Numbered from the stretch's first letter, positions 17,801-26,379 are shown. The stretch: DNA of 64,000 nucleotides from Clostridia bacterium (GCA_017622215.1 JAGARO010000004.1:1-64000), one strand, 5' to 3'. Notes: generated from the letters alone by a model not told the origin. Made by a program: numbers and translations.

Positions 17801-18322
17801 ATGGCAGATAAAGCTAAATGGTATGTTGCCCACACCTACTCAGGTTACGAGAACAAGGTTAAGGCTGACATAGAAAAAACCATCGAAAACAGAAATATGC
17901 AGGATGTCATTCAGGAGATAGCTGTTCCTATGGAAGAGGTTGTCGAAATTAAGGATGACAAGAAAAAGACTGTAATGCGTAAGGTTTTCCCGGGTTATGT
18001 TATCGTTAAGATGATTATGACTGACGAAAGCTGGTATGTTGTAAGAAACTGCCGTGGCGTTACAGGGTTTGTAGGACCTGGCTCAAAGCCTGTTCCGCTT
18101 ACCGAAGAAGAAGTTCTTAAAATGGGTCTTGAAAAGAGAGAAATCAAGTGCGACTATAATGTGGGCGACACAATTAAAGTTAAGTACGGTCCTCTCGAAG
18201 GCTTCATAGGCGTAATCAACGAGATTCTTCTTGACAGACAGAAGATTAAGGCTACTGTTTCAATGTTCGGAAGAGATACTGAAGTTGAGCTTGAGTTTAA
18301 TCAGGTTGACGCTTTAAATTAG
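17801..18322 (+). CDS. nusG: Transcription termination/antitermination factor NusG
   Basis: 173 residues. The NGN domain starts ADKAKWYVAHTYSGYENKV and includes FPGYVIVKM and VRNCRGVTGFVG. The C-terminal KOW domain (about 118-173) has VGDTIKVKYGPLEGFIGVI and ends ELEFNQVDAL. NusG binds RNA polymerase and affects pausing and termination. The start is fixed by homology; its Shine-Dalgarno is displaced (separate entry). Confidence 0.97.
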   Translation: MADKAKWYVAHTYSGYENKVKADIEKTIENRNMQDVIQEIAVPMEEVVEIKDDKKKTVMRKVFPGYVIVKMIMTDESWYVVRNCRGVTGFVGPGSKPVPLTEEEVLKMGLEKREIKCDYNVGDTIKVKYGPLEGFIGVINEILLDRQKIKATVSMFGRDTEVELEFNQVDALN

Positions 18323-18326
18323 TTTA

Positions 18327-18415
18327 CCCACACGGCTGATGCCGTTTATATATGTCTTTGGAAAACCAAAGGCGTGTGGGAGAGAAACGCCATAAGGCGT
18401 TCTCGATAATACCAC
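18327..18415 (+). promoter_or_regulatory. rplK leader with L1-binding-site mimic and competing stem
   Basis: GTGG (18376-18379) and CCAC (18412-18415) can pair around a purine-rich internal loop (GA on one side, GATAATA on the other) capped by a GAGA-ACGCC/GGCGT-TCTC hairpin. This copies the 23S rRNA L1 site, which has GUGGGAGG opposite AAUACCAC. Upstream, CCCACACG (18327-18334) can instead pair with CGTGTGGG (18373-18380), with two small hairpins inside. The two folds exclude each other. L1 feedback on the L11 operon is known in other bacteria; its use here is inference. Confidence 0.6.
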
Positions 18416-18442
18416 GTTTGAATAAAAGGGAGGTGCAAACGC

Positions 18443-18868
18443 ATGCCACAGAAAATCACAGGTTATATCAAGCTTCAGATTGAAGCAGGAAAAGCTACAC
18501 CGGCTCCACCGGTTGGTCCTGCTCTCGGTCAGCACGGTGTTAACATTATGGACTTCTGTAAACAGTTCAATGAAAAGACAGCTAAAGATAACGGTCTCGT
18601 TATCCCAGTTGTAATTACTGTTTACCAGGACAGATCTTTCTCATTTATTACAAAGACTCCACCGGCTGCTGTTCTTATTAAGAAGGCTTGTAAAATTCCA
18701 AGCGGTTCAGGTGTTCCTAACAAGACTAAGGTTGCACAGCTTTCAAAGGCTGACCTTCAGGCTATTGCAGAACAGAAGATGCCTGACCTTAACGCAGCAT
18801 CACTTGAAGCTGCTATGTCAATGATTGCAGGTACTGCAAGAAGTATGGGCGTTACTGTTGAAGAGTAA
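18443..18868 (+). CDS. rplK: 50S ribosomal protein L11
   Basis: 141 residues. It carries the proline-rich [20 protein letters not shown], the FITKTPPA motif, and the RNA-binding C-terminal domain ending [13 protein letters not shown]11 with 23S rRNA forms the GTPase-associated centre and is required for RelA response. It has a gggaggtg site and lies between the two L1-type RNA motifs. Confidence 0.97.
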   Translation: MPQKITGYIKLQIEAGKATPAPPVGPALGQHGVNIMDFCKQFNEKTAKDNGLVIPVVITVYQDRSFSFITKTPPAAVLIKKACKIPSGSGVPNKTKVAQLSKADLQAIAEQKMPDLNAASLEAAMSMIAGTARSMGVTVEE

Positions 18869-18883
18869 TTGCCTTTCTATAAC

Positions 18884-18920
18884 GTGGGAGGAGCTGTGAA
18901 AGACAGTTCCATGTAACCAC
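18884..18920 (+). promoter_or_regulatory. Second L1-binding-site mimic before rplA
   Basis: GTGGGAGG at 18884-18891 and ATGTAACCAC ending at 18920 form GTGG/CCAC with an asymmetric internal loop. The cap is an 8-bp hairpin, GGAGCTGT/ACAGTTCC, with loop GAAAG. It is the same layout as the rplK leader site and as the L1-stalk helix of 23S rRNA. It lies 19 bases before the rplA GTG start and so could report free L1. Confidence 0.6.
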
Positions 18921-18939
18921 TATTCAGGAGGAAAATATT

Positions 18940-19635
18940 GTGAAAAAAGGAAAAAAGTATCAGGATAGCGTTAAGCTTCTTGAAAAATCAAAGCTCTATG
19001 ATCCTGCCGAAGCTTTAGGACTTGTTTGCCAGACTGCAAAAGCAAAGTTTGACGAAACAGTTGAAATCCATGTAAAGCTCGGTGTTGACTCTAGACATGC
19101 TGACCAGCAGGTAAGAGGTGCTGTAGTTCTTCCTAACGGAACAGGTAAAGACGTAAAGGTTTTAGTTTTTGCCCGTGAAGGTAAGGCTGAAGAAGCTAAG
19201 GCTGCAGGCGCTGACTTCGTTGGTGCAGAAGACCTTGTTCAGAAGATTCAGACAGAAAACTGGTTCGACTTCGATATCGTTGTTGCAACACCAGATATGA
19301 TGGGTCTTGTAGGTAGAATCGGTAAGGCTCTCGGTCCTAAGGGACTTATGCCAAACCCAAAAGCAGGTACAGTTACACCTGACGTTGCTAAGGCAATTGC
19401 TGAAATTAAGTCTGGTAAGATTGAATACAGACTTGATAAGACAAACATTATCCACTGCCCACTCGGTAAGGCATCTTTCGGTGCTGAAAAGCTTGCTGAA
19501 AACTTTAACACACTTATGGGTGCTGTTATCAAGGCTAAGCCTGCTGCTGCAAAGGGTCAGTATCTTAAATCAGTTACTGTTGCTTCAACAATGGGACCTG
19601 GTATCAAAATCAACACATCAAAGATTGATGCGTAA
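18940..19635 (+). CDS. rplA: 50S ribosomal protein L1
   Basis: 231 residues from a GTG start with aggagga ahead. Two-domain L1 is shown by [41 protein letters not shown] and [10 protein letters not shown] near the end. L1 binds the L1 stalk of 23S rRNA, aids E-site tRNA release, and represses its own mRNA in many bacteria; two look-alike sites lie upstream. Confidence 0.97.
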   Translation: MKKGKKYQDSVKLLEKSKLYDPAEALGLVCQTAKAKFDETVEIHVKLGVDSRHADQQVRGAVVLPNGTGKDVKVLVFAREGKAEEAKAAGADFVGAEDLVQKIQTENWFDFDIVVATPDMMGLVGRIGKALGPKGLMPNPKAGTVTPDVAKAIAEIKSGKIEYRLDKTNIIHCPLGKASFGAEKLAENFNTLMGAVIKAKPAAAKGQYLKSVTVASTMGPGIKINTSKIDA

Positions 19636-19649
19636 ATTCTAAGTTGAAT

Positions 19650-19742
19650 ATGTTTCCGCAGACAGTCGGTGGCTAAGCCGTAAATCCGACCGAGGAGAAC
19701 TTTTGCGAAAGTAAATCCTCTGCGTCTGCAGGGGATTTTTTC
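19650..19742 (+). promoter_or_regulatory. L10 ribosomal leader with attenuator terminator
   Basis: The rplA-rplJ gap matches the Firmicute L10 leader: GCAGAC (19658-19663), AGTCGGTGGCTAAGCCGT, TCCGACCGAGGAGAAC, then a terminator. The terminator stem is ATCCTCTGC (19715-19723), loop GTCT, GCAGGGGAT (19728-19736), then T-run. GAGGA (19692-19696) can instead take TCCTC (19716-19720), and GCAGAC can take GTCTGC (19724-19729); both break the terminator. L10(L12)4 feedback by attenuation is established for Bacillus. Confidence 0.88.
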
Positions 19743-19792
19743 ATAGACAACATGGTATTGTCAAAAGCTAATCTTTGAAAGGAGGATATACA

Positions 19793-20296
19793 ATGCCAAG
19801 TAATGAAGTATTAGAAAGCAAAAAAGCTGTCGTTGCTGAGTTAGTTGAAAGATTTAAGGGTGCACAGGCGGGCGTTCTCGCTGACTACAGAGGTCTTACA
19901 GTTGCTCAGGACACAGAACTCCGTGCTAAGCTCCGTGAAGCGGGTGTTAAGTACACAATTGTTAAAAATAAACTTGTTAAGCGTGCAGTTGAAGAAGTTG
20001 GTCTCGAAGGACTTGAAGAAGCTCTCCACGGCCCAACAGCTCTCGCTACATCAGACAACGATTCCGTTGTTGCTGCAAAGGTTTTAGTTGACTTCGCAAA
20101 GGATAACGAAGCTCTTGAAATCAAAGCAGGTTTCGTTGATGGAAAGGTAATTTCTCTTGACGAAGTTAAGGTATACGCAAGTATCCCATCTAAAGACGTT
20201 CTTATCGCTAAGATGCTTGGAAGTCTTCAGGCTCCAATTGCTGCTCTTGCAAGAACTCTTGATGCAATCGCTAATAAAGAAGCGGCTGCTGAATAA
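19793..20296 (+). CDS. rplJ: 50S ribosomal protein L10
   Basis: 167 residues from the ATG at 19793, which has AAAGGAGG ahead; an in-frame TTG at 19775 lies upstream of that site and is rejected. N-terminal RNA-binding region KAVVAELVERFKGAQAGVLA, then YRGLTVAQ and the C-terminal helix that docks L7/L12 dimers. It builds the ribosomal stalk and is the likely sensor of the leader upstream. Confidence 0.96.
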   Translation: MPSNEVLESKKAVVAELVERFKGAQAGVLADYRGLTVAQDTELRAKLREAGVKYTIVKNKLVKRAVEEVGLEGLEEALHGPTALATSDNDSVVAAKVLVDFAKDNEALEIKAGFVDGKVISLDEVKVYASIPSKDVLIAKMLGSLQAPIAALARTLDAIANKEAAAE

Positions 20297-20341
20297 TTTA
20301 GCCTAAATAAAAATTTATAAAATAAATGGAGGATTAATAAA

Positions 20342-20713
20342 ATGGCTGACGTAATGAAATTAGTTGAAGAAATAAAAGAATTAACTTTACTCGAAGTAAA
20401 CGATTTAGTAAAGGCTCTCGAAGAAGAATTTGGTGTAACTGCTGCTGCTCCTGTAATGGTAGCTGGCGGTGCTGCTGCTGGTGCAGCTGCTGCTGACGAA
20501 AAGACAGAATTTGACGTAATCCTTGCTTCTGCTGGTGCAGAAAAGATTAAGGTAATCAAGGTTGTTCGTGAAATCACAGGTCTCGGTCTTGCTGAAGCTA
20601 AGGCTCTCGTTGATGGCGCTCCAAAGGCTGTTAAGGAAGCTGCTGCTAAGGAAGAAGCTGAAGAAATCAAGACAAAGCTTGAAGAAGTTGGCGCAACTGT
20701 TGAACTTAAGTAA
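20342..20713 (+). CDS. rplL: 50S ribosomal protein L7/L12
   Basis: 123 residues. The N-terminal dimer domain is [25 protein letters not shown]. An Ala/Gly-rich hinge (about 37-52) leads to the factor-binding domain with [29 protein letters not shown]7/L12 recruits the translation GTPases. It has tggagga ahead. A terminator follows at once, and rpoB/rpoC are not next, unlike the common Firmicute order. Confidence 0.97.
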   Translation: MADVMKLVEEIKELTLLEVNDLVKALEEEFGVTAAAPVMVAGGAAAGAAAADEKTEFDVILASAGAEKIKVIKVVREITGLGLAEAKALVDGAPKAVKEAAAKEEAEEIKTKLEEVGATVELK

Positions 20714-20730
20714 TTTAAGTAAAATTAAAA

Positions 20731-20755
20731 GGACCGTAACCACGGTCCTTTTTTA
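20731..20755 (+). terminator. Intrinsic terminator of the ribosomal operon
   Basis: GGACCGT, loop AACC, ACGGTCC, then seven T. A-run upstream makes it usable for the convergent abrB gene as well. Confidence 0.9.
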
Positions 20756-20759
20756 TTGC

Positions 20760-21005
20760 TTATAATTCTCTTAGCTTGTCTAAACACTCTCTGCAGATTT
20801 TCTTTTCACAGTATTCAACAAGGCTTCCGGCTGTCTTACAAAAGAAACAGGCAGGTTCGTACTTTTTAATAACGATATAGCCGTTGTCATCTGTGTAAAT
20901 CTCCATCGGGTCCTTTTCTTTAATGTCAAACTTTTTTCTGATTTCAATAGGAAGTACAATTCTTCCAAGTCTGTCAATTTCTCTAACCATTCCTGTGGCT
21001 TTCAT
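20760..21005 (-). CDS. AbrB-family transition-state-type regulator
   Basis: 81 residues from the ATG at 21005, with ggggga ahead; a start at 21056 would add 17 residues without a binding site. The N-terminal swapped-hairpin DNA-binding domain is KATGMVREIDRLGRIVLPIE, RKKFDIKEKDPMEIY. A short Cys-containing C-terminal part (FFCKTAG, YCEKKICRECL) is found in AbrB/Abh-like proteins of clostridia. It probably represses stationary-phase or sporulation genes; the adjacent germination operon could be a target, but no site was identified. Confidence 0.88.
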   Translation of the reverse strand: MKATGMVREIDRLGRIVLPIEIRKKFDIKEKDPMEIYTDDNGYIVIKKYEPACFFCKTAGSLVEYCEKKICRECLDKLREL

Positions 21006-21082
21006 AATAACTCCCCCTTTTGTAAATATTTTACCATAAATGTAAAATATTGTCAATAGGGGAAATAAAAATGTTTATTTTG

Positions 21083-21247
21083 TTAGAACTTAACGACATA
21101 AAAATACAGAATAACAGGTAAACAGCCAAGGAGGATAATAGCGAACCCCCCTTTTTTGTCGTTTGTAAAGATAGATTTCCCAAAAGATGCGGTGTAGACA
21201 AGTTGCCAGAGAGTTAAAGCCAGAAGTAAGATGCTAAAACCTTTCAT
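21083..21247 (-). CDS. Small two-helix membrane protein at the end of the ger operon
   Basis: 54 residues from the ATG at 21247 (ggaggaaat ahead). Two hydrophobic segments (about 4-20 and 34-52) flank a short polar loop FGKSIFTNDKKGG. It follows gerC by 17 bases in the same orientation. Some germination operons carry a small fourth membrane subunit (a D protein) that modulates the receptor. I infer that this is such a gene from position and topology; I do not recognise the sequence. Confidence 0.6.
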   Translation of the reverse strand: MKGFSILLLALTLWQLVYTASFGKSIFTNDKKGGFAIILLGCLPVILYFYVVKF

Positions 21248-21264
21248 ATTTCCTCCAATCTTGC

Positions 21265-22290
21265 TCAAGATAGATTATAGCTATTTGTGTAATCAATTTT
21301 AAGTTGGTAGTGCGGACTTGCATATAAACTGTTTTCAAAGCTATCTTGCACAAGATATTCGTATTTTTGATATTTTTCTATATGAGGGTATCCGTGCTTG
21401 TTAAGATAATCTGAAAATTTTTCTTCAATTTTTTCTTTAATTTGCTTGTAATCAGTATTCACATCAAGACTTAATGCGATTTCTGCATTATTTTTATCTG
21501 TTCTTACCTTTGGTTTTTTGTTCAGAGATATTTTGTATTCCTTGTTGTCAATATTAATATAATATGCGTCCGTACTTCCGCTTAAAATATTGTAAATTGT
21601 GCATTCTTCGGGAGTTCCAACTTTTATAATCCGATAATCCTTAAGAAAAACCATACCGCGAAATTCAGTATCTGTGCCAACCGGGAGAACAGTTGTCCCC
21701 TTCGGGATTTCATTTAAAAATTCACGGATTGTTTTTTTGACTGAAAAGTTGTTGTTATAACTTTCGTTGGTGAGCTCGTAGTATTTAGCTGTGCTCATTT
21801 CAAGCTCAGGCTTTAATTTTACAAGAAAAGTCTGAGGATTTTCAGCCACAGCTAAATTTGTATTTGGACGTATCTCCCGTTGATTTTGTAAAAATTCAAT
21901 ATATTCACTTATGCCGTTTTGCGCCACATACTTTGAGAATACAACTATTTTTAGGTGAGATAAGTCTACCTTTTTAGAGAGCCTGTTATTAAGAATTGCA
22001 AGTGCTTCATAGATGTTTTCGGATTTCACAGAAAGATTGACAACAGTTGAATTTTCGCCCTTTATTACATATATATCCTTGTCCTTTGGTGGCTCAGCAC
22101 TACTTTCCTCGTTATTGTCGCCGCCCTCAAGCATCTTAAGAGGAGATGCAAGCTGAAAGGTGTAAAGTCCGTTGTTAATTCCCAAAGCAATCACATAACC
22201 TGTTTCATCAATCTCCTTTGAGTCATAGCAACCTGTAAAAATAAGAGGCACAAAAAGTGTAAAAATTAAAAAAACCGCATTTTTTTTCAT
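21265..22290 (-). CDS. Spore germination lipoprotein, Ger(x)C family
   Basis: 341 residues. Signal peptide with lipobox FTGC (Cys near residue 21) followed by YDSKEIDETGYVIALGI, the hallmark start of GerC proteins. Segments NIYEALAILNNRLSKKVDLSH and FSKYVAQNGISEYIEFLQNQ match the family's first domain. GerC is the lipoprotein subunit of nutrient germinant receptors in the spore inner membrane. Its start overlaps the gerB stop by 4 bases. Confidence 0.93.
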   Translation of the reverse strand: MKKNAVFLIFTLFVPLIFTGCYDSKEIDETGYVIALGINNGLYTFQLASPLKMLEGGDNNEESSAEPPKDKDIYVIKGENSTVVNLSVKSENIYEALAILNNRLSKKVDLSHLKIVVFSKYVAQNGISEYIEFLQNQREIRPNTNLAVAENPQTFLVKLKPELEMSTAKYYELTNESYNNNFSVKKTIREFLNEIPKGTTVLPVGTDTEFRGMVFLKDYRIIKVGTPEECTIYNILSGSTDAYYINIDNKEYKISLNKKPKVRTDKNNAEIALSLDVNTDYKQIKEKIEEKFSDYLNKHGYPHIEKYQKYEYLVQDSFENSLYASPHYQLKIDYTNSYNLS

Positions 22291-23201
22291 TTTATACCTC
22301 CAATCAGTAACACAAGATAAAGGACAATAAGTGAAAGGGAAAAGGTGTAGGGCCTGCTGACCTTGGTTTTAAGCATCTTTCCTAATAATTTTGTTGTTAA
22401 AAATAGTCCAAAAGATACATATAACATTCCGCAAAGAGTTAAAAACAGCACGTAAATTGTGTCAGGCCTTAAGATTGTGCCACCTGAACGAAGAAGCTGG
22501 TAGAAAGGAAATCTGATTGATGCAGAAAAGGGATAACTTGCTGTCAGGTTAAGGAAGAGCAGGGTCAGAATATTTAAAATTGAGCCTGTTAAAACGGCTT
22601 TTCTGCCTGATGCACCAAAATTTTCTCCCACAAAAAACTCCTTTATGCCGAAAAGTAGAAAAGCGTCAAGGTATATCCATATATAACTTAATGATTTTAG
22701 AAAACCGCCTGCGCCATTGCCAAAAACGGGAAAAAGGTTGGTAATATCAGCATTTTTTATATTAACCGCATATAAAATTACAAGGAGCAAAACCATAATG
22801 GGTATAATTATAATGTGCCCTCTTATGATGGATTCCATTCCTTTTGTAACTGCAAAAGCACATCCTCCCAGAAAAAGTAAAATTATAAAGATTTTGGGAG
22901 CTGTGGGAAAGGAAAAATAGGAAATAAACCTCGTAAATTCAAGAAGAGCATAGGAGGTTGAGGCAATTATATAAATTATAAACAGGGGATAAAGCTTTTC
23001 AAAACTATATCTTGAGCAAGATTTTGAAAATACATAAAAAATTATAAGAAATAAAAGTGTACAAAGGGTAAAAGACAGTGCTTGTGCAGAGCCTGAACTT
23101 TCAGCAAAGAACTGTGGCATGGCAGTAAATGCCTTAAAAATGCACAAATTTATCCCTAAAAAATACACTCCCCATTTATCAATTTCATATTTTTTCTGCA
23201 A
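22287..23201 (-). CDS. Spore germination permease, GerAB/ArcD/ProY family
   Basis: 304 residues from a TTG start directly after the gerA stop, with gggtgg ahead. About nine hydrophobic helices. It belongs to the APC-superfamily germinant-binding subunit by sequence character and by its place between gerA and gerC. It is shorter than the usual 360 or so residues, so one C-terminal helix may be missing. It likely binds the nutrient germinant. Coupled to gerC by an ATGA overlap. Confidence 0.88.
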   Translation of the reverse strand: MQKKYEIDKWGVYFLGINLCIFKAFTAMPQFFAESSGSAQALSFTLCTLLFLIIFYVFSKSCSRYSFEKLYPLFIIYIIASTSYALLEFTRFISYFSFPTAPKIFIILLFLGGCAFAVTKGMESIIRGHIIIIPIMVLLLVILYAVNIKNADITNLFPVFGNGAGGFLKSLSYIWIYLDAFLLFGIKEFFVGENFGASGRKAVLTGSILNILTLLFLNLTASYPFSASIRFPFYQLLRSGGTILRPDTIYVLFLTLCGMLYVSFGLFLTTKLLGKMLKTKVSRPYTFSLSLIVLYLVLLIGGIK

Positions 23202-24845
23202 TTATTCCACCCACTTTCGGCTGATTTTAGGTTGCATATCCGGGTTTTGCGTTTTGAGTTCAGGCGGACGCTTTTCCTTTTTCCAGATTGGATTTATAAA
23301 TAAGGAACGAAGAACGGAGCTTTCCTTTGGGGCAAGTGGCGCAAGATATGGCACACCCACAGAAGTTCTGCCTGAAAGGGCAATTATTCCTATAAATATT
23401 CCAAGGGCAATTCCGAGAAATCCTGCAAAAGCGGACAGGAAAATAAAGATAATCTGCAAAAGGGAAATGGCCCTTGACATAGACAGGGATGGCACGGAAA
23501 ACGCCCCCAAGCCTGCGATTGACACTACAATTATAAGCATAGGGCTGACTAAATTTGCGCTGACAGCTGCCTGACCTAAAATAAGACCGCCTACAATTCC
23601 TAAGGTTGAGCCGATTGGGTCAGGAATCCTTATGCTTGCCTCCTTGATAAGCTCAAAGGCAAGAACCATAAAAATCATTTCCAGTGCAAGAGGAAAAGGC
23701 ACAACCTCTCTTGTTGCCTCTATGGCAAAAAGCAGGTCCGAGGGAATGCTCTCGTGGTGATAAAGGCACAAGGCAAGAAATCCACAAGGAGTAAAAATCG
23801 CAAGAAGTATACCAAAAATTCGGACAAGGCGCATATAATTTGCCTCTTCAACACGAACATAGTTGTCCTCTGATGCCTCAATCAAATCACCTAAATTTAC
23901 AGGCACAACAAGGGCAAATGGACTGCCCTGGACAACAATTACCGCCTTGCCCATGGACAACATAGCTGCAGCTCTGTCGGGACGTTCGGTTTTTAAGACC
24001 TGAGGGAGAGGAAAAAAGGTGCTTTCCTCAATCATCATTTCAATGTCGGAGGAGGAGAAAACATAGTCAAGTTTTATGTTTTTTAGGCGACGCCTCACCT
24101 CCGCTACAAGAGATTTATTTGTAATTCCCTTAATATACATCAGGGCGCAAGGAGTTTTACTTCGTCTGCCAATGGTCATTTTTTCCGCTACAACGTTGGA
24201 GTCCTTGAGGATTTTTCTGATAAGCCCCAGGTTTGTCATAATTTTTTCGCAAAATGCTTCTTGTGGCCCTGAAAGTACAGCCTCTGTTATAGGAGTCCCC
24301 ACATCTCTTCCGCTTAAATTTTTTACGTCAGCCACAAAAGCACATTCGCAACCGTCGATAAAAACTGCACAGTTGCCAAACTCAATAAGTTCAATAACCT
24401 GTCGGATATCATAAAATCTCGTTTGTGGTGCCTGGGTAATTGCATTGTTGTAAATGTTGTCCTCGGTGCAGACAGCCTTGCTTTTGTCTGTGCCGTAGCT
24501 TAAAAGCGGTCTTAAAATATCTCGGTTTATTCGGTCAGCGTTAGACATTCCGTCATAAAACACAAGAAAACCTTTGACTTTTCCGTCAGTGAAATTTATT
24601 GTAAATTCACGGAGCATAAAGTCAAGGTTAACCCCGAATGTAAAGGTATCCTTTATAAAAGAAAGGTTTTTTTCAATATCTTTATCAACCTTTCCCTCCC
24701 TGTATGGTGCACAGTCCTTATCTTTAATTTTGCTTTTAATGTATTCGTTTTTCTTGTTATTGATCAGGGTTTTCTCTGATTCTTTAAGGTAAAAATCCTC
24801 CCCGTAATTTACCTCTTTATATAGAAACAAATCCCTTAATTTCAT
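23202..24845 (-). CDS. Spore germination receptor subunit, GerA family
   Basis: 547 residues from the ATG at 24845 (taagaggtg ahead); the longer frame to 24881 lacks a site. A cytosolic N-terminal region carries NADRINRDILRPL and a Gln/Arg pattern; then LSGPQEAFCEKIMTNLGLIRK, GRRSKTPCALMYI, and about five C-terminal membrane helices with PFPLALEMIFMVLAFELIKE and RIPDPIGSTLGIVGGLILGQ. GerA subunits assemble into germinant-gated ion channels in the spore inner membrane. First gene of the operon. Confidence 0.94.
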   Translation of the reverse strand: MKLRDLFLYKEVNYGEDFYLKESEKTLINNKKNEYIKSKIKDKDCAPYREGKVDKDIEKNLSFIKDTFTFGVNLDFMLREFTINFTDGKVKGFLVFYDGMSNADRINRDILRPLLSYGTDKSKAVCTEDNIYNNAITQAPQTRFYDIRQVIELIEFGNCAVFIDGCECAFVADVKNLSGRDVGTPITEAVLSGPQEAFCEKIMTNLGLIRKILKDSNVVAEKMTIGRRSKTPCALMYIKGITNKSLVAEVRRRLKNIKLDYVFSSSDIEMMIEESTFFPLPQVLKTERPDRAAAMLSMGKAVIVVQGSPFALVVPVNLGDLIEASEDNYVRVEEANYMRLVRIFGILLAIFTPCGFLALCLYHHESIPSDLLFAIEATREVVPFPLALEMIFMVLAFELIKEASIRIPDPIGSTLGIVGGLILGQAAVSANLVSPMLIIVVSIAGLGAFSVPSLSMSRAISLLQIIFIFLSAFAGFLGIALGIFIGIIALSGRTSVGVPYLAPLAPKESSVLRSLFINPIWKKEKRPPELKTQNPDMQPKISRKWVE

Positions 24846-24887
24846 AAACTCACCTCTTAGGTTAGTATTACAAAATTGCATAAAAAA

Positions 24888-24912
24888 ATACCTCCGTAAA
24901 TACGGAGGTATT
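24888..24912 (-). terminator. Intrinsic terminator after oadA
   Basis: AATACCTCCG/CGGAGGTATT stem with a short AT loop and T-run on the minus strand. It separates the oad operon from the ger operon that follows. Confidence 0.85.
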
Positions 24913-24922
24913 AAATTAAATT

Positions 24923-26311
24923 TTAGGATAAATCCTGAACATAAATTGTCTTTACTTCGCTTACAGGTTCTTCCTTTTTATCTCTTGTTTCAAAGAACTT
25001 TGATGCAACCTGTGGGAATAAAGCGTAGCTTAAAACGTCTTCCTCGTTTTTAGCCATACCCTTTGTTTCTTCCCTGTACTTTTCAAGCTCAGGTGCGATA
25101 AGGTCAGCTGGACGGCATGTGATTACTTCATCCTCGCCGATAGCAAGCTTTCTTACTTCCTCGTTAACTTCGCCAGGAAGCTTACCGTATTCACCTCTTA
25201 AAAGGCCCTTTGATTCTTTTGAAATCATCTTGTATCTGCCCATAAGAACGTTAAGAACAGCCTGAGTACCAACAATCTGGCTTGTAGGAGTAACAAGTGG
25301 CGGATAACCGAAGTCAGCCCTTACTCTTGGAACTTCAGCAAGCACTTCATAGTACTTGTCTTCAGCGTTCTGCTGTTTGAGCTGTGAAATAAGGTTTGAA
25401 AGCATACCGCCTGGTACCTGATATAAAAGTGCGTTAGGGTCAACGTTAAGAACCTTAGGGTCAAGGCTTCCCTGTTCCTTAAGCTTCTTTGCAATTCCGA
25501 TAAAGTGCTCAGCAGCCTTAGCTAAAAGACCAAGGTCGAGGCCTGTATCTCTTTCTGTGCCCTTGAGTGTAGCAACCATAGCTTCAGTTGATGGGTTTGA
25601 TGTACCGTTTGCAAGTGGAGATAAAGCACAGTCAACGATATCAACCCCTGCCTGAACAGCCATAAGGTTTGTCATATCACCTGTTCCTGCAGTATTGTGG
25701 GTATGGAGGTGAATTGGAACACCAACATTTTCCTTAAGCTTCTTTACGAGGCTGTATGCATCGTAAGGAAGAAGAAGGTTTGCCATATCCTTGATACAGA
25801 TTGTGTCTGCACCCATTTTTTCAAGCTCCATAGCAAGCTTTACAAAGTAATCTTCGTTGTGAACAGGGCTTGTTGTGTAGCTGATAGCAGCCTCACACAT
25901 ACCGCCGTATTCCTTAACGAACTTAATAGCAGCCTCAAGGTTTCTAGGGTCGTTAAGAGCGTCAAAAACTCTTACAACATCAATACCGTTTTCGATAGAC
26001 TTCTTACAGAATGCCTGAACAACGTCGTCTGCGTAGTGCTTGTAGCCGAGGATATTCTGACCACGGAAAAGCATCTGGAGCTTTGTGTTAGGCATAGCCT
26101 TTTTAAGAGCGCGAAGTCTTTCCCATGGGTCTTCGTTTAAGAATCTCATACAGGAGTCAAAAGTAGCTCCGCCCCAACACTCCAGAGACCAGTAGCCAAC
26201 TTTATCAAGAATTTCACAGGCAGGAAGCATATCTTCGATACGCATACGGGTTGCAGCCTGGGACTGATGAGCATCTCTTAAGATTGTATCAGTAATATAT
26301 AACTTTGACAT
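24923..26311 (-). CDS. oadA: Oxaloacetate decarboxylase alpha subunit (carboxyltransferase)
   Basis: 462 residues. The HMG-lyase-like barrel is shown by ITDTILRDAHQSQAATRMR, FRGQNILGYKHY, the active-site Lys in IKDMANLLLPYDA, and metal-binding HTHNTAGTGD. A conserved carboxylase domain follows. It lacks the C-terminal biotinyl domain of full-length OadA; that domain is the separate gene upstream. It transfers CO2 from oxaloacetate to biotin. Pyruvate carboxylase 5S-type proteins look alike, but the flanking oadB and oadG support the decarboxylase pump. Confidence 0.93.
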   Translation of the reverse strand: MSKLYITDTILRDAHQSQAATRMRIEDMLPACEILDKVGYWSLECWGGATFDSCMRFLNEDPWERLRALKKAMPNTKLQMLFRGQNILGYKHYADDVVQAFCKKSIENGIDVVRVFDALNDPRNLEAAIKFVKEYGGMCEAAISYTTSPVHNEDYFVKLAMELEKMGADTICIKDMANLLLPYDAYSLVKKLKENVGVPIHLHTHNTAGTGDMTNLMAVQAGVDIVDCALSPLANGTSNPSTEAMVATLKGTERDTGLDLGLLAKAAEHFIGIAKKLKEQGSLDPKVLNVDPNALLYQVPGGMLSNLISQLKQQNAEDKYYEVLAEVPRVRADFGYPPLVTPTSQIVGTQAVLNVLMGRYKMISKESKGLLRGEYGKLPGEVNEEVRKLAIGEDEVITCRPADLIAPELEKYREETKGMAKNEEDVLSYALFPQVASKFFETRDKKEEPVSEVKTIYVQDLS

Positions 26312-26379
26312 AATATCTGCCTTTCTGCTGTATTAACAGCGATTTAAGATTATCAGGGGGAAAATCCCCCTGTTACAGT

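Noticed and set aside
20227-20670. 147-residue Ala/Ser-rich minus-strand ORF over rplJ/rplL
   Set aside because: It is antisense to the Ala-rich L7/L12 codons and has no start signals.
24846-24887. Sigma-G promoter for the ger operon
   Set aside because: AATACTA could be a -10, but the -35 match is weak and the spacing is 17; not strong enough to annotate.
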